In this document: positions 36,355 through 45,179 of the stretch, piece after piece
How the letters are laid out: each line of letters opens with the position of its first letter
Position numbering within the stretch: the first letter of the stretch is position 1
Source: an uncultured Desulfobulbaceae bacterium
GTDB taxonomy: Bacteria; Desulfobacterota; Desulfobulbia; Desulfobulbales; BM004
Reading direction: 5' to 3'
Assembly (NCBI GenBank): GCA_947259115.1
Contig: CAMYKS010000031.1
Location: 109,337-173,336, forward strand
DNA length: 64,000 nucleotides
The notes under the pieces: model-generated
What the model was told of the DNA's origin: nothing
What the model saw: only the letters and a program-made list of their open reading frames with translations
Databases searched by the model: none
Translations under genes and position numbers: made by a program

Positions 36355-38340
36355 ATGAATTTCATACAAAAAAATGATGAATACTTAGCAATTCAGTCAT
36401 ATGATGTTCAAGAATTTTTTGAGCCCAGTCGCAGCAACGAACCTGAACCAGTACTACTCTCAAGTCATTTTGACAGAAAACGTTGGCAATTGTCTGACCA
36501 GAGCACATTGATTTTAGACAGATTCCCTGATGCTGCAGGAGCTTCATGCTGTTTTTTTAGATCCACTGCCTGTCAAACCCGTACCGTTCGCTTTGTCATT
36601 CGTGGAGGCCATCAACTTTTATCCTGTCCTTCTGGAGGATGGATAGTTCAAGCCAACGAAGCATCAATATCCAGTTACTGGATACCTCAGGTTCCGGTAT
36701 TGAGAACATTTGACTCATTTGAACGAATTCTTGCGGAAGAACCTGCGCCAATAGTGGGATTTAAAACCTCATCAGATGAGTTGGTTGTCGAAGTAAAAAT
36801 CCCTGCCAACAGGCATCTTGACTTGGCTATATGGTGTTTTGACACAGATCATGCCAATATTCTGCAAGAACTTGGACAGCCCCTTGTATTGGAGAAACAG
36901 TCGATATTTTTTTGGACTTCACAAACCACTTACCAGACAACCGCTGATGTTTACTTGTATCTTGTTCATGGTCACGTTTATACAAACCGTTTTATATGGC
37001 CTCGCAAGTGGAAAATTTGTTCTGAGCTCGATGCTTACGGTATTTATATTACATTAAGTGGCCTTGAGCTTGCGACAGGCAAGATACTATACGGCTTATT
37101 AAAACGTCAGATCATATTCTCCATAATTGCTCGACAGTCTGAAGATGGAGGCTGGTATCACGGAGAGTGGACGGATTTAATGGAGTCTCATTATCGTTTT
37201 CATAATGGAGCTATGCTCCTGTTGGAAGCTGCATTAAAAGAGTATTCCGACGAGATAATAAAAAAGTCACTGGAACGGGCAGCATACTTTATATCACAAC
37301 AAACTGACAAAACGGATCTTGGGTTATGGTTTCTGCATGATTCTCTGGAAGATAGTGCTGATATGATGAGAGCACTATGCAAACAAACTGGTTCCACCTG
37401 GATTCCCAGACGTACCCTCGGAAAATCTCCTACCAACAAACTTATTTTGAATACCCATTTAGATACAATAGTCACCCTGGAACAATATCGGCAGGTTACT
37501 GCTGATAACCAGTACACTGAGCAAGTTAACTCTGCCCTAGATGCCACACGCAGTTTGCTGGCACTACGGCCAGCCGAGATGCTTTATCGGCTGCTTTATT
37601 CAGCAATCAACCTGACATTATTACCGACCCATAAGGCTGAACAGTTACCATTACCAATACGAGCCTTTAAACGTTTGACATGGAAATATATCATACCGCA
37701 ACTCCACAGCAGAATAAAACATATTTACCCACGATTAGTGATGCCGGGCGGCTTTATTGAGAGACATTTAGCCATGCCGCACTATGATATTAACTATCAT
37801 CCGGTTAATATCATGGATTTAACAAGGCTCTGGCGTTGTTTTCCTGATGAGGATTTAGCCGATCTACTTAACAATGCGGTTGATGCTGTTAGCAACAGCG
37901 ATATTTTGGAATACTGGGCGGACTCAAAACCGCGGTATTTTTCATTGGTTGAATGGGTAGACGCGTTGTACCATCTTTGTACTCTGAGACAGGATGCTTC
38001 ATATCGACAGTTTCTGGCTGAAGGCATTATCAAAATTGAAGATATGGAGCTTGGCTTACCGCCTTCCTTGCTCGGGGCTGATCCTGAGGCAGTTGACATA
38101 ACACAGCGAATTCCCTGCCCTTCAGCAACGAATCCACATCTTCGTATTGCCAATCTAAGCTGTAGTGGTCACATTGAACTACTGGTAATCAACGCAACCT
38201 CAAGTGCTTTACAGTTGATCTGGGAGCGGAAAACAAATTATAAACTTTCATGGACTGAAGCAAATAATCAGCCTCCTATAAGTGATAACTCACCATTGAA
38301 TGTCCCTGCACGAAGTTGGCTCTGGGGTAAGGGGAATTAA
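36355..38340 (+). CDS. Heparinase/toroid-like glycan protein of unknown function
   Basis: 661 residues from the ATG at 36355 (a TTG at 36307 is the alternative). No signal peptide. Residues about 1-220 are beta-rich with no clear match. Residues about 240-560 are helical with repeated Gly/Trp ends (RQSEDGGWYHGEWTDLMES, YRFHNGAMLLLEAAL, ERAAYFISQQTDKTDLGLWF, LNTHLDTIVTLEQYR), like an alpha/alpha toroid. The last 90 residues are a small beta domain. The layout (beta domain plus toroid plus beta domain) recalls polysaccharide lyases and epimerases, but no catalytic set can be named. Same direction as the carbamoyltransferase group, 488 bases downstream. Confidence 0.65.
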   Translation: MNFIQKNDEYLAIQSYDVQEFFEPSRSNEPEPVLLSSHFDRKRWQLSDQSTLILDRFPDAAGASCCFFRSTACQTRTVRFVIRGGHQLLSCPSGGWIVQANEASISSYWIPQVPVLRTFDSFERILAEEPAPIVGFKTSSDELVVEVKIPANRHLDLAIWCFDTDHANILQELGQPLVLEKQSIFFWTSQTTYQTTADVYLYLVHGHVYTNRFIWPRKWKICSELDAYGIYITLSGLELATGKILYGLLKRQIIFSIIARQSEDGGWYHGEWTDLMESHYRFHNGAMLLLEAALKEYSDEIIKKSLERAAYFISQQTDKTDLGLWFLHDSLEDSADMMRALCKQTGSTWIPRRTLGKSPTNKLILNTHLDTIVTLEQYRQVTADNQYTEQVNSALDATRSLLALRPAEMLYRLLYSAINLTLLPTHKAEQLPLPIRAFKRLTWKYIIPQLHSRIKHIYPRLVMPGGFIERHLAMPHYDINYHPVNIMDLTRLWRCFPDEDLADLLNNAVDAVSNSDILEYWADSKPRYFSLVEWVDALYHLCTLRQDASYRQFLAEGIIKIEDMELGLPPSLLGADPEAVDITQRIPCPSATNPHLRIANLSCSGHIELLVINATSSALQLIWERKTNYKLSWTEANNQPPISDNSPLNVPARSWLWGKGN

Positions 38341-38429
38341 TCTTTTTCGCTTAAGCTGAACAAACCTATGTCAGCAAACTTGGCTAAGGATTTTCAGGCG
38401 CTCGCCCTGCAGAGATAGGGTACAATTGT

Positions 38430-39650
38430 TTATTGGATAATGATTGAATTTTTATTTATTTTGGGTAAATAGCTTTTATAAAATTTCTTTCCAACGGCAA
38501 TAATGATCATTTTTATATAATCTTCTTCATTCAATATGTTACTATTTATAAAATGTAATGGATTGTAGTAATTTTCATAATATGAAATAACATTTTTTTT
38601 CATTTGCATAATTTTTTCTTGATCCATTTCAAAAACAAGTTTAATTTTTTTTATTAAATCTTTTTTTGTATTAAATGTGATGCAGTTTTCCATGTCTTTC
38701 AGGCTCGGATTCAGCCAGTTTGCATAGTTAGTGATTGGAATTGTTCCAACAGCCATGGCTTCAATTATATTATGGCACATCGGCCAGTCACCGGGGGGGC
38801 ATAAAAAGAAATCACTTTTTGACAGAGTACTCAGCCAGTTTTTTATATTTATTTTGAAATCATCTGTATCTATAATTACGCATTTATTTATATAGTTATT
38901 GTTAAAAATAGTATTAAAACTTTCTTTATTTTTTATTAGTATTTTATTGCCATTAAGATCTTTAATTATTGTATCAATAACTTCTGGACGTATTAATATA
39001 TCCTTTATTGAATCAGCCAATTCAAAATACCATTTATGATATATGGCCCCTGCAAAAAATATTCTGACCTTTCTTTCAGTCTCTCGAAGTTTATTTACAT
39101 TTTCATGCAAGTTTAATTTATAAACAAGGGGATGCATTGGAAAAGGGAAAAATATTGGTTTCTTTATTGTATTACAATCTAACGAGATATCGTATTCCAC
39201 ATCAATTGTTTTTTTCCATTTCTTCTTAAGATCACTTTTATGATTTGTATCAGACATATAAACAATGTCTTTAGATTCCTGGGGAATTTTATTTACCATC
39301 TTTATGTTTTCTATTGAATAGATTAAACGCACATAAGGATCTAAACCGACATAATCTTTAAATCTGATTTTTCTGAAGAAATTTACATTAAATCCGGCCA
39401 TGGAAAAGGCATTTAATGCAGTATAAAGATCTCTGGAGTTTGAGGTATTTTCTTTTTCAAAATTAACAAATATCGTAGGCTTATTTTTTTGATTGATTTT
39501 AAAAAAATTAATAAAATTATAATAGAGATATTCAGGGAATAATTTATATGCCTGATAAAGTCCTTTATATTCCAGATATAGTTTTTTAAATTTCCAAGGC
39601 AATCTTGGTTTAAATAAAAAAGATTTCCATGAAGGATTTTCTTTTTTCAT
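38430..39650 (-). CDS. AT-rich glycosyltransferase, exostosin-like C-terminus
   Basis: 406 residues. The C-terminal third reads FFLCPPGDWPMCHNIIEAMAVGTIPI near 278-303, the CPxG...EAxxxGxIPI pattern of exostosin/GT47 and related GT-B enzymes. KVRIFFAGAIYHKWY near 195-209 would be the start of the nucleotide-sugar domain. N-terminal half not recognised. Base composition is far more AT-rich than the neighbours (sampled lines 20-32% GC) and it is full of Asn, Ile and Lys, which points to transfer. It lies 36 bases after the sulfotransferase on the same strand; the two may be one unit. Confidence 0.7.
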   Translation of the reverse strand: MKKENPSWKSFLFKPRLPWKFKKLYLEYKGLYQAYKLFPEYLYYNFINFFKINQKNKPTIFVNFEKENTSNSRDLYTALNAFSMAGFNVNFFRKIRFKDYVGLDPYVRLIYSIENIKMVNKIPQESKDIVYMSDTNHKSDLKKKWKKTIDVEYDISLDCNTIKKPIFFPFPMHPLVYKLNLHENVNKLRETERKVRIFFAGAIYHKWYFELADSIKDILIRPEVIDTIIKDLNGNKILIKNKESFNTIFNNNYINKCVIIDTDDFKINIKNWLSTLSKSDFFLCPPGDWPMCHNIIEAMAVGTIPITNYANWLNPSLKDMENCITFNTKKDLIKKIKLVFEMDQEKIMQMKKNVISYYENYYNPLHFINSNILNEEDYIKMIIIAVGKKFYKSYLPKINKNSIIIQ

Positions 39651-39686
39651 ATCTCAAAACGGGCCGGATTAGGACACTCAAAAAAG

Positions 39687-40586
39687 TTATATCTCAACTT
39701 CATATCCGAGTTTTCTGATTGTCTCTGATGCAAAAAGCATTGCTTCGGAAAGCTCTGCTTTATTCCAGTTTTTGTAAGTTTTGGTCCTTGGGGTGAATGT
39801 ACTTGTCGCAGCGATATAGGAATCCTGGAGGCCGAAGTCATGTTGCCTGTCATTGAATTTCAAAACATCAGGCTCCCAGGGTTCACCTATGAATTCAAAA
39901 AGAAGGGGAAGGTATTTTTGAGGTTCTGATACAAAACTTTCATATTGGATCCGATGACACTGCCCGGAATGAGTTTCTTCATAGCTGAGCATTTTTTCAC
40001 ACTGTGCAGCCCAGTACTTTGCAAAAATTACCCTGGGAGAACCGGCCTCATTGTCCGCAAATATTTTTGCAGGTCCACCGAGATCATTTCTTTCATACAT
40101 ACCGGCAAGAGAGTTCGCTACATCCAACCCGTTCCTGTAGAGCATTATGTATTTACATTCTTTACCATAGAGAAAGTCGAGAAAATCCAGAATATCGATA
40201 TATGCCGGAGTTTTATCGATCCATCTGCCTTTCTCCTTTGCAGCGGCGTAATTATCTAGAATACCGGCAGAGAAACCCTTTAACAGGTTCCTTAATCCTT
40301 CCTCATCCACACCAGCACCAGCCAGACCCTTTCTTACCCATTCAGAACGGTATAAATCGGCCATCTCATATAAGAAATTGGTTTCAGGCGGTACAGCTAT
40401 ATTGCTATGACTATCAAGAACGAAGCGCAGGAGCGTAGTCCCTGACCTGTAGACTCCTATCAGGAAACACGGAGGTGATTGTCTGCGTTCATCACTAGCA
40501 ATCGTTCTGACTACAATTCTTTCACGGACAGGAGGTGGACTAACCAAAAGCTTTATCCTGTTGATTATACGATTTCCTAAATTCAT
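39687..40586 (-). CDS. Sulfotransferase (Sulfotransfer_3 type)
   Basis: 299 residues. The PAPS loop is CFLIGVYRSGTTLLRFVLDS near residues 40-59, followed by HSNIAVPPETNFLYEMADL as in bacterial sulfotransferases for glycans. IMLYRNGLDVANSLAGMYER near 146-165 is the 3'-phosphate-binding region. IDKTPAYIDILDFL near 122-135 gives the family's K-T-P motif. Cytoplasmic. Fourth sulfotransferase of the window and the only one beside a glycosyltransferase on the same strand, so the pair may add and sulfate one sugar (inference). Confidence 0.9.
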   Translation of the reverse strand: MNLGNRIINRIKLLVSPPPVRERIVVRTIASDERRQSPPCFLIGVYRSGTTLLRFVLDSHSNIAVPPETNFLYEMADLYRSEWVRKGLAGAGVDEEGLRNLLKGFSAGILDNYAAAKEKGRWIDKTPAYIDILDFLDFLYGKECKYIMLYRNGLDVANSLAGMYERNDLGGPAKIFADNEAGSPRVIFAKYWAAQCEKMLSYEETHSGQCHRIQYESFVSEPQKYLPLLFEFIGEPWEPDVLKFNDRQHDFGLQDSYIAATSTFTPRTKTYKNWNKAELSEAMLFASETIRKLGYEVEI

Positions 40587-40981
40587 AAGCTAATTAAACA
40601 GGTAACCAATTTTCAAATTTGCATTATTGGAGTGTAATTACTGTTCTTGCTAATCTACTTAATGCAGTTGTGTAATTTTTTTTTAAACGACTCTTTATAA
40701 ATATTAAAATGTTTTGCAAAGGACGGTTCGGTAAAATTAACTCTCAGAAATCCCAAATATTATCCTCTCCCGATATCATCTCATTTCTAACCAAAACTTG
40801 AACTCAGGCTGCCATATTATTCTGGAACCGGTTCTATAAACTCCCGTGTATATCTCTTTCTCCGATTTGTAGTCATTGAACTCTTCCGCCAAGAATGTTA
40901 TTTCATTCTTAAAAGAGTGTCCACTGTTATTAGACCTCTTCAAATCACTTTTTGCAGAATAAGGTCAACCTTGAATTTATT
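40587..40981. other. Intergenic region between divergent genes
   Basis: About 395 bases, AT-rich, with no gene or repeat I can recognise. It must hold the promoters for the divergent sulfotransferase and lyase-like genes, but no clear -35/-10 pair stands out. Confidence 0.35.
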
Positions 40982-43900
40982 ATGAGAAAAACAACTTTAT
41001 TCTCAAGGTCAGTAAGATATTTTCTTCTCCTTTGTGTGGTCCTCGGCAGCGCCCCTTATTACGGTCTTGCTGAAACATCTTCGGCTCAACTGGAAAAACT
41101 TCAGCATAAGCTTTCGCAACTGCAGTTGCGATATACGGATAAACATCCCGATGTTAAAAAATTAAAGAACCGGATTCATGCTCTTGAGAAAAAAATAGTT
41201 GCCGAAGAGGCGTCACAACCAGAAGCGCCGGATCCCTTGTCTGAGAAAAAATCCGTACAGCAGGACGGCAAAAATGCTTCTGCAGACAGGAAGAAAGCAA
41301 ATCGTAATATTCAAAAAAAGCAACAGCCCGCAACAAAGAAAAAAATCAAAGATCAAGGCGATGACTTCCTGATAAAAAACAATGGCCAGGTAAGAGGTTC
41401 GGCGGCGGCCATTCAGAAAGATATCCATAAAGAAAAATTAAAAGAAATACGTTTTTTTACCGACAGCGGCATCCTCAATGTTCCCGTCAATGTAAAGGAA
41501 ACTGCGGGTGTCGGCGCTGAGGGGTACCCCGTGTCCGCAGTCATCCCGTTACCATTCGGGAAATATCAGGGAACTGAAAAATTTCGCTTAGTTGATGCCG
41601 AGGGAGATGATATGCCTGCCCAGTTTGAGGTACTGAATCGCTGGTGGGCCAGGGGAAACAGTATCCGTCACCTCCTTGTCCACTTTCAACCATCACTCTC
41701 AGCTTTTTCAGCCACCGGTTCTGGAAGAACTACCTATTATCTTAAGGATGACGGCGCCGGGACCCGGGCCGCAACTTCGTTAACTGTTGAAGAGACGGAA
41801 AAGCAAATTACAATCACTACCGGTCCTTTGAAATTTACAGTCAACAAGGAAACATTCAATATCATAGACGAAGCATGGCTTGATCTTGATAAGAACAGCG
41901 TTTTTAATGAATCAGAAAAAATTATTCAATCCGACCCCCGGAATGGAGGCGTATTCATTGGCCGCATGCCAGGAGATAATCAACAGGATTCTTCACGCAC
42001 CGATATCAGCTTCACGGTCGAAGAAAAAGGGCCGATGCGGGTTGTGATAAGAGCAGAAGCGCCGACAATTTATAATAGTCCGGAAAATCATACGCACGGA
42101 TTTGCGGTGCGGATTTATGCATACTCTGACAAACCTTATGTAAAAATAGACTATCAGCTTCAGAATTCGGCAAAAAACGTGGTATTTTCCTGGCCGCTAT
42201 ATTTTGAAGAAATGAATTTGGACTTCCGGTTACGTTTGAGAGATCCCATAACTGTTCGAGTCGGCCTCGAAAATGGAAGGATGTATGAACGAAAGATAGA
42301 GACCGGGCTTTACTTAGCTCAGGAATTCCATGACAAATTCCACATTTACGACCTGAGAAATAACCAAGTGCTTGGTTCCGGACAGGTTGCCGGGGGGGTG
42401 CTTGATGTCAGGGATTCAAGTAAGGGTGTGGCCGCGATTGGCCGCCATTTCTGGCAGATGTGGCCAAACGGCATGGAGATCGATGGAAATAACAAGCTGC
42501 AAATTCAGCTCTTTCCGAGATGGAGTTCGCAATGGCGTCAGAAGGAGGGAATCACGCCGCGTTTTACTGATACCGGCTTGTACTGGCTCCAGGATATGCA
42601 ACATGTGTACAAAGAAATGATGTTGGTGTTCCATGGCGCGGACGAGCGTGACGAGGATCTTGTCAACCTGGCCAGAACTTTCCAGCAATGTCCCGTTGCA
42701 AACCTGCCGACTGCTTGGTACACAAGGACCCGGTCAACCCTTGATTTGGGTGGGCTTATTCCGATTGATCAAAAAATGCCCGGCCGAGACCTCCGCTCCC
42801 CCAAGTATAAAAAGAAAGATTATAACGTGGAAAAATCCACCCAATACAATTTTGGCTGGAATCAGTTCCTGCTCGATATTAATCGCAAATGGGGGGCCTC
42901 GCAGGGGGGCGGCTGGCCTTACAGCGTAGAGTCATTCATTGCTACTGAAAATCCTGTCGACTACTATTTTGCTGAACAATTTGCCATTGGTGAACTGAAT
43001 GTCCGTCCGCAATGGATGGCACATTATGATTTTGAGAAAGATGGGCAACGCCTGCAATTAACGGAAAATCCTTATGCAGGGAAAAGCTGGCGAAAGATCA
43101 AAGGGGGAAACTTCGACAGACATTTTGCTGCGCCATTTCTTGGAATTACAAATATGGACGCAAAACCAAGAGATGACGCGCATGGCTGGTTCTATCATGT
43201 CGAAGAAGCATATTATTTTACAGGCAACCCCTGGATAAAGGACTGGTATAAATTTGTTGCCGAGTTTCGCAAAACTCGATTAAATCATCTCGATCCTTAT
43301 ACAAGCAAGCAGACAAGAGCAACCGCCCATGCCCTGGCTCATGCACTGCAGGCATACAGGGTAACCGGGGACTTAAGTATTATTTCCGGGTTCAGGAAAT
43401 ATCTGAATCAATGGCTCCGCCCCGAACAAAGCCCTCTGACCGGATCTGTGAGAGAAGGAAAAGGAGATCGTGCTTCCTGGGTTGGCTATTTATCCAGAGC
43501 AATAATCAGCTTTATGGAAGAGGTCAAGGAAAACAACTGGCAAGCTTATGCGGAAGCCTTTAACTACCTGTCGGGATTGATGGAATGGAACTACCTGTAT
43601 TCCAACTTCAGCTATGGCATCAATGCGGATAAGGGGCAGACAGGTGAATCAAGCCATACGGCCCAAAACATGGCAGATCCACAGGCCTGGTATTATTGGC
43701 ATACAGGCACTGTAAAATTTTTAGACCACATGAATAGATATATTGACCAGGGTATTAATGGAGGACAAAAGGCACCAGCGAGAATAAAAAACTGGAATGG
43801 TCGTCGTTTCCAGGGACGCTGGGTACAATTTGTCAGAGAGAATGAAAAACCCGATATGGATCCTCCTGCACCAATCATCGATCTCAGAGCAACTAAAACA

Positions 43901-44197
43901 GGGAAACATATCGAGTTATCATGGACCGCCCCACAAGATGCTTTCCGATACCACATCATCTGGAGCGACAAACCTATTTCGGAAGAAAGCATTACTGACC
44001 CATCGTATACAAATTGGTGGGCAGCAAACGTGAAGGCTTTTGTGCCAGAGGATAACCCGTCGGAAAAATTGAAGGTTCGGGTCACCCCCAATAAAACGAA
44101 GCCTTTTTATGCTGTCATATTCAGTTTCGATGTAAACGAGAATATGAGCCGGATGTCCAATGTAACATCCACTCAACAAAAACTATTATTGTGGTAA
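40982..44197 (+). CDS. Secreted PcRGLX/YetA-like (exo-rhamnogalacturonan-lyase-like) protein with N-terminal Wzz-like coiled coil and C-terminal FnIII
   Basis: 1071 residues from the ATG at 40982. Signal peptide about 8-32 (SVRYFLLLCVVLGSAPYYGLA). Residues 35-75 form a coiled coil with LRYTDKHPDVKKLKNRI, the signature that chain-length regulators (Wzz/GumC type) carry before their last membrane segment, followed by a Lys-rich linker. From about 165 the text matches the exo-rhamnogalacturonan lyase / YetA-like group: an N-terminal RIFT-like beta domain (NVPVNVKETAG...PLPFGKYQG), VFIGRMPGDNQQDSS and AVRIYAYSDKPYVKIDYQL. A helical toroid-like region follows (HLDPYTSKQTRATAHALAHAL near 775-795). 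The last 100 residues look like a fibronectin III domain (APIIDLRATKTGKHIELSW). Possibly a periplasmic glycan-processing enzyme tethered to the export machinery; catalysis unproven. Confidence 0.75.
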   Translation: MRKTTLFSRSVRYFLLLCVVLGSAPYYGLAETSSAQLEKLQHKLSQLQLRYTDKHPDVKKLKNRIHALEKKIVAEEASQPEAPDPLSEKKSVQQDGKNASADRKKANRNIQKKQQPATKKKIKDQGDDFLIKNNGQVRGSAAAIQKDIHKEKLKEIRFFTDSGILNVPVNVKETAGVGAEGYPVSAVIPLPFGKYQGTEKFRLVDAEGDDMPAQFEVLNRWWARGNSIRHLLVHFQPSLSAFSATGSGRTTYYLKDDGAGTRAATSLTVEETEKQITITTGPLKFTVNKETFNIIDEAWLDLDKNSVFNESEKIIQSDPRNGGVFIGRMPGDNQQDSSRTDISFTVEEKGPMRVVIRAEAPTIYNSPENHTHGFAVRIYAYSDKPYVKIDYQLQNSAKNVVFSWPLYFEEMNLDFRLRLRDPITVRVGLENGRMYERKIETGLYLAQEFHDKFHIYDLRNNQVLGSGQVAGGVLDVRDSSKGVAAIGRHFWQMWPNGMEIDGNNKLQIQLFPRWSSQWRQKEGITPRFTDTGLYWLQDMQHVYKEMMLVFHGADERDEDLVNLARTFQQCPVANLPTAWYTRTRSTLDLGGLIPIDQKMPGRDLRSPKYKKKDYNVEKSTQYNFGWNQFLLDINRKWGASQGGGWPYSVESFIATENPVDYYFAEQFAIGELNVRPQWMAHYDFEKDGQRLQLTENPYAGKSWRKIKGGNFDRHFAAPFLGITNMDAKPRDDAHGWFYHVEEAYYFTGNPWIKDWYKFVAEFRKTRLNHLDPYTSKQTRATAHALAHALQAYRVTGDLSIISGFRKYLNQWLRPEQSPLTGSVREGKGDRASWVGYLSRAIISFMEEVKENNWQAYAEAFNYLSGLMEWNYLYSNFSYGINADKGQTGESSHTAQNMADPQAWYYWHTGTVKFLDHMNRYIDQGINGGQKAPARIKNWNGRRFQGRWVQFVRENEKPDMDPPAPIIDLRATKTGKHIELSWTAPQDAFRYHIIWSDKPISEESITDPSYTNWWAANVKAFVPEDNPSEKLKVRVTPNKTKPFYAVIFSFDVNENMSRMSNVTSTQQKLLLW

Positions 44198-44203
44198 CAG
44201 CTT

Positions 44204-45121
44204 GTGTACAGAAATAATCCTGCAGCCCATCTTAAACGTATCATAAAAGCTCTGACTACAAATCAGATTGCACGTCTGGCTCCCAGCCTCTACATCAAAC
44301 TAACCAGGCAAACAGGGCGGGGATCGGAAGAGGAATCCGTTGAGCAAATCGCCTCTTATTTTAATAACTGTTTTGCAGAATATTTTGAATTGATACCGGC
44401 TGACACTAACAATATAGAAAGCTATCTTGCCGGCAAGAATGTATTGGAATATGGTCCAGGCGATGTGCCGGCAGTTGCAGTACTCATGATTGCCCATGGA
44501 GCAGAACGGGTCACCTGCGTTGATCGTTTTCCGATGCTCTCACTTTCGGAAAAGAATACTACAGTCCTCTATCATCTCATCAATAGTTTACCAGATGAAA
44601 AGAAAAAGCGAGCCGAATCGTGCTTTAAAATAGCTGGTGATCCTTCCTCCGGTTTCGATGCAGACCGCATCACGTATTTGGTCCATCCTCGAGGATTATC
44701 AGGTTTAAAAGAGAAGGCCGATTTAATTATTTCGAGAGCAGTCCTTGAACATGTCAATGACCTTAATGAGACTTTTGCCGATATGCGCAATGCTTTGCTA
44801 CCCGAAGGTGTGGCGGTGCACCTGGTCGATCTGAGAAGCCATGGTTTACATATGGTCAACCCTCTTGATTTCTTGACCTGGCCGGAAATGCTTTATGCAA
44901 TGATGTACAGTCAGAAGGGCGTGCCCAACCGTTTAAGGATTGACAGCTACCGTGAAGCAATAAAAAAGAATGGACTCAAGCAAATCCTCATGAAGCCGGT
45001 TTTGTCCGCCGACCCAAAAGACATTAATGAAGTTCGTCCTCATCTGGCAAAACCATTTTATCACATCTCGGACGATGATTTAATGTGCTTAAGTTTCTGG
45101 CTTGTTCTAAGCCGGGACTAG
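44204..45121 (+). CDS. Class I SAM-dependent methyltransferase
   Basis: 305 residues; GTG start at 44204, six bases after the upstream stop, so co-transcribed with the lyase-like gene. SAM-binding motif I is VLEYGPGDVPAVAV near 79-92, followed by VTCVDRFPML (acidic end of beta-2). DLIISRAVLEHVNDLNET near 175-192 is the post-motif with the LEHV typical of Methyltransf_11/25-like small-molecule and sugar methyltransferases. Probably methylates a sugar hydroxyl or a lipid-linked intermediate; the substrate is unknown. Confidence 0.85.
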   Translation: MYRNNPAAHLKRIIKALTTNQIARLAPSLYIKLTRQTGRGSEEESVEQIASYFNNCFAEYFELIPADTNNIESYLAGKNVLEYGPGDVPAVAVLMIAHGAERVTCVDRFPMLSLSEKNTTVLYHLINSLPDEKKKRAESCFKIAGDPSSGFDADRITYLVHPRGLSGLKEKADLIISRAVLEHVNDLNETFADMRNALLPEGVAVHLVDLRSHGLHMVNPLDFLTWPEMLYAMMYSQKGVPNRLRIDSYREAIKKNGLKQILMKPVLSADPKDINEVRPHLAKPFYHISDDDLMCLSFWLVLSRD

Positions 45122-45179
45122 AGATGAGACAGAGCCATGCAATTTTTGTTAGAATACTACTCATTGAACACATTGTGAA

